NCBI RefSeq assembly: GCF_014203395.1
Contig: NZ_JACHIW010000001.1
Span: forward strand, 5,067,501-5,131,500
From: Saccharopolyspora phatthalungensis
GTDB taxonomy: Bacteria > Actinomycetota > Actinomycetes > Mycobacteriales > Pseudonocardiaceae
DNA length: 64,000 nt
Direction: 5' to 3'
Shown one piece after another: positions 35,922-44,349 of this stretch (positions are counted from its first letter, which is position 1; each line of letters starts with the position of its first letter). The position numbers and the translations under genes are program-made. The notes beneath the pieces were generated by a model. The model was not told the DNA's origin, made no database searches, and worked only from the letters and a program-made list of their open reading frames with translations.

Positions 35922-36917
35922 ATGAAGAACACGACTCGACGCGCGGTGATCGCGGCAGCAGCCATCGCCGCCCTCCTGGGCGGTGCAGCCACGGCCAACG
36001 CACTCGACGACCGCGATTCCTCCGAGAAGTCCGCCGAAAACCCGGACCTGGTCGCCCACGACTTCCAAGCCGTCAATGGCAGCATCAAGTGGCAACTCAC
36101 CGGCAAGCTGAAGCTGAACTTCCCTACCTACCACACCGAGGGGATCGCCTTCGCCGGTGACCGCGTCTTCCTATCCGCGGTTCAGGTCACCGAACCGACG
36201 ACGAAGTACCCGAGCCCGCAGGGCAGGTACGACCGCACCCCTGGCAAGGGCATCGGTCACGTCTTCGTCATGGACCGCCAGGGCAACCTGCAGAAGGACG
36301 TCGTGCTCGGTGAAGGGGACATGTACCACCCCGCGGGCATGGACTTCGACGGCAAGAACATCTGGGTTCCCGTTGCCGAGTACCGCCCCAACAGCAGCGC
36401 CATCATCTACAGCATCGACGCCACCACGCTGGAGGTGCACAAGCAGTTCGAGGTCGCCGACCACATCGGCGGCATCATCCGCGATGCACAGACCGGCCAC
36501 CTGATCGGCAACAACTGGGGCTCCAGGCGCTTCTATGAATGGGATCTGGCAGGGCACCAGATCGCGGCCTGGGACAACCCCAGTTTCTTCGGTGACTACC
36601 AGGACTGCCAGCACCTGAGCGACCGCAAGATGATCTGCGGCGGCACCACCAACCTGCCGCAGACCCCGGCCGCCGGTGGCACCAAGGCCACCTACGAGCT
36701 CGGCGGCATCGGCCTGACCGATCTCCGCAGCCACGACATCGTGCACGAGGTTCCGTTCCAGCAGTGGTCTACGGCTGGTCACGTGGCCACCCGTAACCCG
36801 TTCAAGATCGCGGCCAACGGCAACACCCTCACCCTGTGGGTCGCCCCGGACAACGGCGACGAGGGCAACGGCACCGAAATCCTGACCTACCAAGCCACGG
36901 TCAACCCCACCTACTGA
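35922..36917 (+). CDS. Secreted protein, DUF6454-like, probably beta-propeller
   Basis: 331 residues with a clear Sec signal peptide: a positive start (MKNTTRRAVIAAAAIAALL) and AxA-type cleavage near residue 27 (TANA). The mature part has repeated aromatic/Asp strands typical of a propeller-like fold (HTEGIAFAGDRVFLSAV, MYHPAGMDFDGKNIWVPVAE, GHLIGNNWGSRRFYEWDL), resembling the family I recall as DUF6454. No catalytic motif can be named. It stands alone and is followed by a strong terminator, so it is its own transcript. Confidence 0.7.
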   Translation: MKNTTRRAVIAAAAIAALLGGAATANALDDRDSSEKSAENPDLVAHDFQAVNGSIKWQLTGKLKLNFPTYHTEGIAFAGDRVFLSAVQVTEPTTKYPSPQGRYDRTPGKGIGHVFVMDRQGNLQKDVVLGEGDMYHPAGMDFDGKNIWVPVAEYRPNSSAIIYSIDATTLEVHKQFEVADHIGGIIRDAQTGHLIGNNWGSRRFYEWDLAGHQIAAWDNPSFFGDYQDCQHLSDRKMICGGTTNLPQTPAAGGTKATYELGGIGLTDLRSHDIVHEVPFQQWSTAGHVATRNPFKIAANGNTLTLWVAPDNGDEGNGTEILTYQATVNPTY

Positions 36918-36950
36918 CCCCACGCGGTTCCGGCAACTCGCCAAGAGCCG

Positions 36951-36994
36951 CCGGAAGCCCGATCACCTGGCAGGCCGGGTGATCGGGCTTCCGG
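36951..36994. terminator. Perfect 17-bp stem terminator
   Basis: CCGGAAGCCCGATCACC (36951-36967) and its exact complement (36978-36994) surround a 10-base loop, 33 bases after the stop of the secreted-protein gene. Confidence 0.75.
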
Positions 36995-37087
36995 CCGGGG
37001 CCGCAATAGCCTCTACTAAGGACCGTCGATCTTCTCTCCGCGTCCACGGCAGGGTCAAGAAGCTTGACATACCATATCCGCGGGCGG

Positions 37088-37260
37088 GCCGAGATGTACG
37101 GGATGATCGACTTACTCGGCAATATCGCGGCCACGCTGACTGAACGGAAACCGGACCGGCTCGGCTAGCTGTACGACACGCTCGGGATCGAACTCCGGTA
37201 CGAACACGAAGAAGCGGCCGCCCAGGTGACGACCGCTCCGCGTGTAGCTAGTAAGTGTGC
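37088..37260 (+). pseudogene. C-terminal remnant of a serine recombinase/integrase
   Basis: The frame AEMYGMIDLLGNIAATLTER, an in-frame TAG (37166), then LYDTLGIELRYEHEEAAAQV and a closing CARGG resembles the coiled-coil C-terminal end of large serine recombinases, which typically reads like LYxxLGLxLTYHP then VRGG. Only about 60 codons are recognisable, so this is a low-confidence relic of an integrated element. Confidence 0.35.
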
Positions 37261-37280
37261 CCGAGGGGGACTTGCACGCC
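37255..37280 (-). other. Possible attachment-site relic with tRNA 3'-end-like sequence
   Basis: Read on the minus strand, GCAAGTCCCCCTCGGGCAC resembles the T-arm and acceptor end of a tRNA of the Leu/Ser type (TTCAAGTCCCCCCTCGGGCACCA). It lies exactly at the end of the recombinase remnant, where integrated elements often carry an att site. No complete tRNA surrounds it. Confidence 0.3.
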
Positions 37281-37739
37281 AACTACACGCCTTCGCCTTC
37301 CCGGCATCGGGTGAGGTAGGGAGCTGCTTGCTGTTCCGCCTGTCCAGTCGGGAGTCCATCTGGGGCGTCTTGGTGGGACAGGCATCGCCTTGGCCGCTTG
37401 GTCTTGAGCCCATGTCAGCGTGGAGGCGTAGGTCTCCAACGCCCTACTCGATGCGTGGAAACAGTCGCCGGTCTCCGGCTACTTGGTCGACTCGCCGTCG
37501 AAGGCCGATCGAAATTGGTAGGCGGCTTCTCCGCTCCACATCCCGAGTTTGGATTCGCCTTCCTCAGTGACGGCTTTAGTCAAGATTTGCTGTCTGTTGA
37601 GGTGTGGCCGTTGTCGTGGTAACTGTCGCGATCGTGGCTGGCTAAATTTCACCATTTCGGAGGTTCGCGGTCGCGCGGGTTTCCGGTGATCGTTATCCTG
37701 CCCTGTATTCGGAAAGATCCACTGGAGAGGTCTGCACTA
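37281..37739. other. Non-coding or decayed interval
   Basis: No supported gene. Only short frames with irregular codon use are seen; the base composition falls somewhat towards 37.6 kb. A good ribosome site (GGAGAGG) for the next gene ends the interval. Confidence 0.4.
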
Positions 37740-38330
37740 ATGTTGAAGAAACTCCGCGCGCGTGTGCTCGGGGCAGTTCTTGCTTTTAGCGCACTGTCGA
37801 CAGCGGGCGTGGCTGCACCAGCAACTGCCTCTAGATCGCAGTCGGCGTCGAGCTTGGCGGTGAGCCAGGATCAACTAGAGACGTACACCATCGACGTTGC
37901 TGGCGTTCGCTTCACTGGTGCCAGCGCTAGGGAGATCTGGGGTGCGTGCGGCACGAATTCCCCAGCGGACAAGCTGGTTCGCGCCTTCCCGCGCAGTGGG
38001 GCTCCTGGTGCGGGGGGAACATCGAACCTGCTCTGCGGAACCGCTGGTTTCGGTTACCGGCACATCAAGGACCGCCACATGGCGGACTGGCAGAACCTGG
38101 CTGCGCGTGTAGGCAGCGACTGGCGGTCGTTTACCGACTTCGCTATCGCAGAGATCCTCAAGGTTCCCGAGCCGGGATTCCCGGCCTACAACAAGAACAA
38201 CGACACCTGGACGTATCGAGCGCCAGTCCAGATTCGTGATTCCCATGGTAATGTCGTAGACACCTACCGTCCCTTCGTGTCGGTAGCAAGTGGGGACCAG
38301 AAAATCATCACAGCATTCCCCGCGCGCTGA
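37740..38330 (+). CDS. Secreted toxin-like protein (candidate BECR-type RNase)
   Basis: 196 residues from ATG 37740, with GGAGAGG nine bases upstream. It has a Sec signal peptide (MLKKLRARVLGAVLAFSALS, cleavage near APATAS at residue ~31). The C-terminal ~110 residues carry GFGYRHIKDRHMADWQNLAA, then a DWRSFTDFAIAEIL helix and a final SGDQKIITAFPAR strand. Spaced RHI/DRH histidines with a terminal ITAFP strand are features I associate with Barnase/EndoU/ColicinE5-like (BECR) toxin domains; the exact family is uncertain. Two cysteines may form a disulfide. A small acidic protein follows 13 bases later, as in toxin-immunity pairs. Confidence 0.6.
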   Translation: MLKKLRARVLGAVLAFSALSTAGVAAPATASRSQSASSLAVSQDQLETYTIDVAGVRFTGASAREIWGACGTNSPADKLVRAFPRSGAPGAGGTSNLLCGTAGFGYRHIKDRHMADWQNLAARVGSDWRSFTDFAIAEILKVPEPGFPAYNKNNDTWTYRAPVQIRDSHGNVVDTYRPFVSVASGDQKIITAFPAR

Positions 38331-38343
38331 GAGACGGATCATC

Positions 38344-38688
38344 ATGAATTTGGACCGAACGGATGACCAGAGTATCTTCGAGGAATTCTTGTTCAGGCTC
38401 AGTGATGAGCAAGTGCGAAGCTCGCCTGAAGGTTACGTCGAGATTCGGTCTTGGCAGGATGTCGATCTCGATACCCCGCTCCGGCTTCAGGTGAGTCCGC
38501 GGTCGTTGGCGGAACATTTGCGGATGATGGAGCGCGACGGGAAGCTGACGTTCCCGGATGAGCAGCCGATAGTTGGGGCGCTTCAACTTTTCTTGGTGCA
38601 CCTCGATGAAGCGATCCGAATGAGGCGTTCCGGTGAAACTGAACTTGTTCCGTATCGCGCGGGAGTCAAGTCGCTTGTATCCAGCTAG
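38344..38688 (+). CDS. Small acidic protein, probable immunity partner
   Basis: 114 residues from ATG 38344, thirteen bases after the preceding stop. It has no signal peptide, so it is cytosolic, and is rich in Asp/Glu at the N-terminus (DRTDDQSIFEEFLFRLSDEQ). I do not recognise a family. Size, acidity, lack of a signal and tight coupling to a secreted nuclease-like protein fit an immunity protein, but the role is inferred from position. A terminator follows. Confidence 0.6.
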   Translation: MNLDRTDDQSIFEEFLFRLSDEQVRSSPEGYVEIRSWQDVDLDTPLRLQVSPRSLAEHLRMMERDGKLTFPDEQPIVGALQLFLVHLDEAIRMRRSGETELVPYRAGVKSLVSS

Positions 38689-38720
38689 TTAGCGGCGGAA
38701 GATGAAAGAATAAGCTATTT

Positions 38721-38760
38721 CGACCCGAGTGGATTTGATCTGCTCGGGTCGATTTCTGTT
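38721..38760 (+). terminator. Rho-independent terminator
   Basis: CGACCCGAG (38721-38729) pairs perfectly with CTCGGGTCG (38743-38751) and is followed by ATTTCTGTTT. It ends the toxin-like/partner unit and faces the convergent gene that stops at 38766. Confidence 0.7.
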
Positions 38761-38765
38761 TCACG

Positions 38766-40116
38766 TCAGGAGAGCAGGCGAATGGCGAGCACGGTTCCAT
38801 CCGGGTGGACCGACACCGGGCCGTTCCACGAGTGGTCCCAGGAATCGCTGGGCCAGGAGGAGCGGCACTCGTAAATCTTGCGGCGGTACTGCTCCACTTG
38901 GCCGCGCGCCAGGAGGTCTAACAGGGCGGTGTCTGCGCCAGAGAAGGCCTCAACACGGGTCCCGTTGAGCCGGAAGACGTGGTCCGTGCCGGCGAAGGGA
39001 ATGTCGAGGAGAGTGTGATCAGCATCCTGCACGCTACCGGCGGCCGCATGCGCGAAGCCGGTGAAGTGCTTCTGCCCTTGGCGTTTGGTCAGGTACTGGG
39101 TGGTCGCTTCGCCGTCGCCGGCGAAGGCCGTCACGCCAGCGGCGGCCGTGCGCGCGAGCATCCGCCCGAACCATTCGTACCGCTCCGGCGTGACGTGGAA
39201 TCCGGTGACCGAGGAAAGAGGCTTGTCGCCCTCGGCGGGCACTCGGATTTCGGGGTAGTGGTGCATCTCGTTGGACTTGATGTCCAGAGCACCACCCTCG
39301 GCGTTGGCCTCGCTCAGCCGGCCGCCGCGTCCCTCGGCGTGGAGCGCGTGGACGGTGACGTGGCCGTCCGGGGGTAGTTCGGTGCTGAAGATCAGGGCAG
39401 GGGTCTCGTTCCAGGGCCCGATGTGCACCGCTTCCACGTGAGCTGACGCGGAGGCGAGTTGGCCGTGGGAGTACTTGGCGTTGCTGTGGTTGCCCTTGCA
39501 GGCGATCGGGAGTGTCAGGGAAGGTTCTCCCGGCTTCCACAGTTCGGCGAAGAACTGCGGGTGGTAGGTACCTCGTGCGCTCCAGCCGGCGAGCAGCGTC
39601 GTGTCCGCGGGCACGATCGAGACGACGTGGTCCGGATGGTGCTGCGCCAAGATCCGCTGGGCCGCCGCCAAGGCGAAGCCGATGCCGAGCTCGCCCGACT
39701 GGAGGGTCTTGTAGTGCTTCGCCGTCACCTTGCCCTGAGCGGACAGCTTCATGAAGGAACTGGTGTCGCCGGTCAGCGCCTGACTGTACTTCAGCGCTCC
39801 CCAGTGCTCAGCGAGTCCGCGTGCGGCTCCTTGTCTTGATAGCGCGATGGCCTGGCCGAGCGCATGCAGCACGGCCCACGGAGTCAGCTGGACGGTTCGC
39901 TCGCCTCGGGCGGGTATGGGCTTGTAGCTCGGGCTTCCGCCGCAAGGCGGTGTCCTTGTCCTTCGTGTCTTTATCGGCTTGCTTCTTCGCGCGCTTCTCG
40001 TCGTACTTCGCTGCGGCGCGGTCTACGGCGCTGACCAGACCGGAATCCGAGTGGAGAGAGATGTTCGAGCGTTGAACGAGATCTCCCAGCACGTCTTCTG
40101 CCGGCTTCAACACCAT
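38766..40116 (-). pseudogene. Unknown ~450-residue protein split by a frameshift
   Basis: The main frame (38766-39872 from its first Met) encodes 368 residues of unknown family and reads well further upstream as YKPIPARGERTVQLTPWAV. The probable N-terminus is in another frame from ATG 40116 (MVLKPAEDVLGDLVQRSNIS, then the Lys-rich coiled stretch KKQADKDTKDKDTALRRKP). The frames join by a +1 shift near 39943, in a GCGGCGGAAG stretch. Restored, the protein would be about 450 residues with no signal peptide. The PIACKGNHSNAKYSHGQLAS segment has Lys/His spacing that might be catalytic, but no function can be given. It may be a pseudogene, a recoded gene or a sequencing error. Confidence 0.55.
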
Positions 40117-40363
40117 TGCTCCTATGGGGCACTAGACGGACTGCAACCAGTACTGCGTGATCGACACCGACGTGCGACGCTACGTTTTCGATCACATGCG
40201 CGCTTCCGCGCAACGAGTGATGTGGGGCGAGGATCTTGGTTGGTCCACGGTGATGTGGTGGTGGCTGGCTCGTGCGACAGAGCGGTGAGGTTCAGGCGGT
40301 TTTGCGAGACCTCTGCTCACTAGCCATTTTTCCACCTCAGTCGGTATCAACCAGTCCAAGATC
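40117..40363. other. Short non-coding interval
   Basis: No gene recognised. The interval separates the frameshifted gene from the fbiC fragment and has the look of a deletion junction. Confidence 0.35.
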
Positions 40364-40640
40364 ATAAAAAGGCGGTTGGACGAACTGCGCCGGCAACTGC
40401 CCGCCGACGCCGCTCCGGAGCGGTTGGACGCCGACGTGCGCGAGGGGTTACGGCTGGCCGAGTCCGACCCGGCCGCGTTGCTCGACGAGGGCCGCACCGC
40501 GGCGGCGATGGCCTTGATGACCTGCGACGGGGCCGCGCTGGACGGGCTTGCCGGGATCGCCGACGCGCGACGCGGGGAGGTGGTCGGCGAGGACATCACC
40601 TATGTGGTCAACCGCGATATCAACTTCTCGAACATTGATA
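40364..40640 (+). pseudogene. fbiC: Internal fragment of FO synthase
   Basis: The translated text GRTAAAMALMTCDGAALDGL, then IADARRGEVVGEDITYVVNR and DINFSNI, matches the start of the CofH half of actinobacterial FO synthase (F420 precursor synthesis). There the Asn-rich stretch is normally followed by the radical-SAM cysteine motif. The homology ends before those cysteines and the frame closes at 40724-40726, so this is a captured or left-over fragment, not an enzyme. Confidence 0.65.
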
Positions 40641-40722
40641 CCGCGGGGCCACCGGCGAGCCTGCGATTCCAGTGCCCGCCAGTGCCCGCGCGTGCGGTTC
40701 GCGCCGACGATGATTTCCTCGA

Positions 40723-42084
40723 TTAGCTCGCTTCGGCTACCGCCTCGGGCCTTTTCCGGTCCCGCGACAGCATCGATGGGGAGCCGTCGACAAGATCGTT
40801 GCCCAGCGTCTCCGGCAGGAAGCGCAGCAGCACCACGGTCGAGATCAGAGCCACCGCCGTCATGTAGAAAGCCGGTGCCACGGCGGTGTCGAAACTCGCC
40901 GCGAGCGCGGCGGCGACCAGCGGCCCAGGCCCGCCGATGATGGCCTGCGCGAGATTGAAGCCGACCGCACTCCCGCTGACGCGGGTATTGGCCGGGAACA
41001 GCTCCACGAGCAAGACACCGAGCATGACGTTGACCAGGGCCTCGAACAGCGCAAAGACCGCCAAACCGCCCAGGGACAGCCAAATACCGCCCGAACTGAG
41101 CATGGCGAATGCGGGCACCGCCACCGCTGCCAGCCCGAGACCTCCCACGATCATGGTCCGCCGCCGACCGATCCGATCACCGATGAGACCTGCCACCGGG
41201 CACAGCACCGAGTAGATGGCCAGTCCCACGATCGCGATCAGCAGCGCCGTCGTCCGATCCAGCCCCACCACGACGGTGAGGTGCGTGATCACATACGTCG
41301 CCAGGTAGTAGAAACCCAGTCCGGCGACCGCGGTACAAGCGAAGACCATCGCGACATTGGCCAGCGCCTTCTTCCCGACCTGCTTGAGCGGATCCGCAAC
41401 CAGGTGGTTGTGCCGTTCGAGCTCGCGGTATACGGGGGTGTCATCCAGCTTGAACCGGACGTAGAGGCCGGCGAGCGACAGCGGAGCGGCCAGCAGAAAC
41501 GGCACCCGCCAGCCCCAGGACGTGAGTTCGGCTTCGGACAGCCAGGCGGACAGCAACAAGGCGGTCAGGCCGGCTACCAGGACCCCCAGGGCAGCGGTCG
41601 CCGAGATGACACTGCTCCACAAACCTCGGCGATTTCGTGGCGCGTACTCGATGAGGTAGGTCGCCGCACCCGCGTACTCTCCACCGGCGGAGAATCCCTG
41701 AACGCAGCGCAGGAACACCAGCAGCACTGGAGCCAACAGCCCCACTCCGGCGTACGTGGGCAAGCACGCGATCAAGGTCGTGGAAACGCCCATCATCAAC
41801 ACCGACAGTGTCAGTGCCGGGCGGCGTCCCGCTCGGTCTGCAAACCGCCCCAGCACGAAACCGCCTGCGGGACGCATTACGAAGGCAACCCCGAAAACGG
41901 CCAGCGCCGCGAGTAGCGACGTGGTGGCGTTACCCGATGGGAAGTACAGTTTCCCGATGATCGCGGCGAAAAAGCCGTACGCCGCAAAATCGTACCACTC
42001 AAGTAGATTCCCGGCCGCCGCCGCAACTACCACGGTGCGCCTCGACTTCGCTGACACCATTTCCTCACCCGGTGTGGAATTCAT
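40723..42084 (-). CDS. MFS transporter, MHS family (ProP/ShiA-like)
   Basis: 453 residues from ATG 42084, with GGAAGGG upstream. It has the MHS signature GNLLEWYDFAAYGFFAA at helix 1, GRFADRAGRRPALT between helices 2 and 3, and GGEYAGAATYLIEYAPRNRR at helix 4-5. Members are proton symporters for organic acids, aromatic acids or betaines. It is divergent from the GntR gene, and a regulator-type palindrome lies in its promoter at 42165, so it is the likely importer for the catabolic island that follows. Confidence 0.88.
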   Translation of the reverse strand: MNSTPGEEMVSAKSRRTVVVAAAAGNLLEWYDFAAYGFFAAIIGKLYFPSGNATTSLLAALAVFGVAFVMRPAGGFVLGRFADRAGRRPALTLSVLMMGVSTTLIACLPTYAGVGLLAPVLLVFLRCVQGFSAGGEYAGAATYLIEYAPRNRRGLWSSVISATAALGVLVAGLTALLLSAWLSEAELTSWGWRVPFLLAAPLSLAGLYVRFKLDDTPVYRELERHNHLVADPLKQVGKKALANVAMVFACTAVAGLGFYYLATYVITHLTVVVGLDRTTALLIAIVGLAIYSVLCPVAGLIGDRIGRRRTMIVGGLGLAAVAVPAFAMLSSGGIWLSLGGLAVFALFEALVNVMLGVLLVELFPANTRVSGSAVGFNLAQAIIGGPGPLVAAALAASFDTAVAPAFYMTAVALISTVVLLRFLPETLGNDLVDGSPSMLSRDRKRPEAVAEAS

Positions 42085-42164
42085 CGTTGAATACCCTTCC
42101 GCAAGGTAGCCAAAGAGCGCACTCGCGCTCCGGCGGCCTCGTCGCCGACCTGATTCGTCGGCGG

Positions 42165-42180
42165 ATTTGTACGTACGTAT
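42165..42180. promoter_or_regulatory. GntR-type operator before the MFS gene
   Basis: ATTTGTACGTACGTAT, 81 bp upstream of the transporter start. Its GTACGKAC centre recurs at 42299, 48834 (minus strand) and 50635, each time ahead of a gene of the same island. Confidence 0.6.
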
Positions 42181-42298
42181 TTGTGAAAGATAGGACACCT
42201 TGAGCACCGTGTCAACGGTCACTTTTGCTGCCCAGAAAGAACGAAGCGCCGGCCGAGCAGGCAGCGCCGACCATTGTTTGATCTACCGCAGGTTGCCC

Positions 42299-42314
42299 AA
42301 AGGTACGGACAAGC
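42299..42314. promoter_or_regulatory. GntR-type operator before the regulator's own gene
   Basis: AAAGGTACGGACAAGC, 57 bp before the GTG start of the HutC-type regulator, aligned over its GTACGGAC core with the other three sites. It suggests autoregulation. Confidence 0.55.
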
Positions 42315-42370
42315 AGTACGATACAGCGAATCCATCCGCACGATGACCGTGGCGAGCCTGAGGGAAAGCA

Positions 42371-43129
42371 GTGACCGACAAACCGACAGTGAAGCCTCGA
42401 ACCTCAGGGAACATGCCCGCCTACCGACTGCTGGCCGACGCGTTCCGGCGGGACATCGAAGCCGGCGCCTACACCGCAGGCCAGAAAATGCCCACCGAGA
42501 CGGTACTGCAAGCGCAGTACAAGGTCAGCAGGCACACCGTTCGGCAGGCTCTCCAAAAGCTTCTCGAAGAGGGCTTGATCTACCGCGTCCAGGGGAGCGG
42601 CACCTACGTCAGCGGACATCAGGCCACCGGACGCTACCTGCGTTCGGTCGCCTCGCTGGACGAAATCGTCTTCTGGCCGGACACCCAGACCGAAGTCATC
42701 GAGCCGTTCGGCACGCACGTGAACCCGCCGATAGCGGCGCGGCTGAAACTGCCTTATATCGAGGTGAGTCGCGCCGTGGTCCGCCGCTCGTTCAAGGGCG
42801 TGCCATTCGTGCTCACCCGCCATTACGTCGATCCGGAACTCGGGGAGCGCCTGAAAGCCCACGGTATTCCCTCCCGCGGCCCGGGAACCGTGATAGGTTT
42901 GGCCGAGCCTTTTCTGCCTCGCGCCGTGGCCGGTGCGAGGCAAGAAATCACGGCCATGAATGCGCCTCCGGAGGAAGCGGCAATGATCGGGTGCGCCCCC
43001 GGCGATGCGATTCTTCTGATCGAGCGCCTCTACTACGACACGGCCGGCGAGTTCGTCGAGTTCACCGAATCGCATTTCAACCCACGCCGCTACGGTTACC
43101 GGATGGAGCTGCGCCGGAGGAACGACTAG
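42371..43129 (+). CDS. GntR/HutC-family regulator (UTRA domain)
   Basis: 252 residues, GTG start. The GntR winged helix lies at about residues 15-80 (MPTETVLQAQYKVSRHTVRQ as the helix-turn-helix, then YRVQGSGTYVS as the wing). A UTRA ligand domain follows, ending VEFTESHFNPRRYGYRMEL as in HutC/FarR proteins. It sits between the transporter and the thiolase operon; the four shared sites indicate that it controls the whole island, released by a pathway intermediate. Confidence 0.92.
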   Translation: MTDKPTVKPRTSGNMPAYRLLADAFRRDIEAGAYTAGQKMPTETVLQAQYKVSRHTVRQALQKLLEEGLIYRVQGSGTYVSGHQATGRYLRSVASLDEIVFWPDTQTEVIEPFGTHVNPPIAARLKLPYIEVSRAVVRRSFKGVPFVLTRHYVDPELGERLKAHGIPSRGPGTVIGLAEPFLPRAVAGARQEITAMNAPPEEAAMIGCAPGDAILLIERLYYDTAGEFVEFTESHFNPRRYGYRMELRRRND

Positions 43130-43166
43130 CACCTTGTCCGCGAACATGGCGGCCCCGGTGCCGGAA

Positions 43167-43194
43167 GGGGCGATTTCGCGCGAAATCGCACCCC
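43167..43194. terminator. Palindrome CGATTTCGCGCGAAATCG at convergent gene ends
   Basis: The 18-bp perfect core (43171-43188), flanked by GGGG and CCCC with one bulged A, lies between the GntR gene (plus, ends 43129) and the thiolase (minus, ends 43204). The core is identical to the one at 32281-32298 and is again between convergent genes. Confidence 0.6.
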
Positions 43195-43203
43195 ATGGAC
43201 CGG

Positions 43204-44349
43204 TCACCGCGTCATGATCACTGTGGTGACCGAAGCGCCATCGGTCCCGCTCACCGAACCGCCCTTGCAGTACGCGAGTCCGACGTTGGCGCCTTCCACC
43301 TGACGGCCGCCCGCTCGCTCCGTGAGTTGCCAGAACATCTCGCAGATCTGAGCGACGCCCGTAGCACCGACGGGGTGTCCGCGTGACAGCAGACCGCCGC
43401 TCGGATTCACCGGGAGCTTACCCCCGAGACTGGTGTGCTCGGCTGCCGTCAACCTGGCCCCTTCGCCACGCGGCAGCACCCCGAGACCCTCCAGGCGAAC
43501 GATCTCGGCGATGGTGAAGCAGTCGTGCATCTCCACGAAGTCGATTTCGTCGGCGCCGATGCCCGCGATCCGGTACACCTCCGCGCCGGCGCGGCGAGAG
43601 ACATCCTCCTCGTTCAGGTCACCAAGTCCATATTGCACGGTCCCGCTCACGAGACCGCAGCCGGCTATTCGAGGCGCCGAGTCGATGCCAAGCCGGCGCA
43701 GCCCCGCCCGACTGGCCACCACGACGGCCGCCGCACCATCGCTGATGGGTGAGCAGTCGAGCAGACCGAGCGGGTCCGCGATCGGGCGGGCGCGTAATAC
43801 CTCCTCCAGCGACACCGGTTTCTGGTAATGGGCGTAGGGGTTCATGACCGAATGCGCGTGGTTCTTGACCGCCACGGCGGCGATCTGCTCGCGGGTGGCG
43901 CCGTAGTCGGCCATGTATCTGCGGGCACTGATCGCATGACCGGCCGCGAAGAGGAATCCCACCGCCGCGTCGAGATCGCCGGGATCGGGCTGTACACCGC
44001 CCTTGATGCGGTCGGTCATCTTCTCGACGCCGACGACCAGGACCACGTCGTAGATCCCCGCGGACACGGCGATCCACGCTTCCCGCAAGGCCGTCGCGCC
44101 GCTGGAGCAGTAGTTCTCGTGATTGCTGATCGGCTTACCCGCGAGGCCGATCCGCGCGCCGATCCGCTGGCCCGCGACGGGCCCGCCGAACACGTGACCG
44201 GCGTACATCGCCTCGACCTCGGCCGGGTTCACACCCGCGTCGCGCATCGCCTCGCGCGCCGCCCTTGCGCCCATCAATTCCAGGGTGGTCTCCGGCGGAT
44301 GCTTGCCGAAGCGGATCATTCCCGCGCCGGCAACAAAGGCGTCGGCCAT
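43204..44349 (-). CDS. Thiolase-superfamily acetyl-CoA acetyltransferase (SCP2/lipid-transfer type)
   Basis: 381 residues. The nucleophile Cys81 lies in NHENYCSSGATALREA, the MHDCFTIAEI and LSRGHPVGATG motifs carry the catalytic histidines, and AYCKGGSVSG closes the fold. SCP2-type thiolases commonly pair with a small DUF35 protein, as here: the next gene upstream overlaps by 1 base. It should cleave a beta-ketoacyl-CoA late in the pathway. Confidence 0.88.
   Translation of the reverse strand: MADAFVAGAGMIRFGKHPPETTLELMGARAAREAMRDAGVNPAEVEAMYAGHVFGGPVAGQRIGARIGLAGKPISNHENYCSSGATALREAWIAVSAGIYDVVLVVGVEKMTDRIKGGVQPDPGDLDAAVGFLFAAGHAISARRYMADYGATREQIAAVAVKNHAHSVMNPYAHYQKPVSLEEVLRARPIADPLGLLDCSPISDGAAAVVVASRAGLRRLGIDSAPRIAGCGLVSGTVQYGLGDLNEEDVSRRAGAEVYRIAGIGADEIDFVEMHDCFTIAEIVRLEGLGVLPRGEGARLTAAEHTSLGGKLPVNPSGGLLSRGHPVGATGVAQICEMFWQLTERAGGRQVEGANVGLAYCKGGSVSGTDGASVTTVIMTR

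Noticed and set aside
36171..36944. A 257-codon minus-strand frame opposite the secreted protein
   Set aside because: Val/Gly-rich antisense shadow; the plus strand has a signal peptide, a ribosome site and a following terminator.
37686..37739. Upstream extension of the toxin-like protein to 37686
   Set aside because: It would place 18 extra residues before an ideal signal peptide and would read through the GGAGAGG ribosome site that serves ATG 37740.
41281..41916. A 211-codon plus-strand frame inside the MHS transporter
   Set aside because: Gln/Arg-rich antisense reading of membrane-helix codons; no homology.
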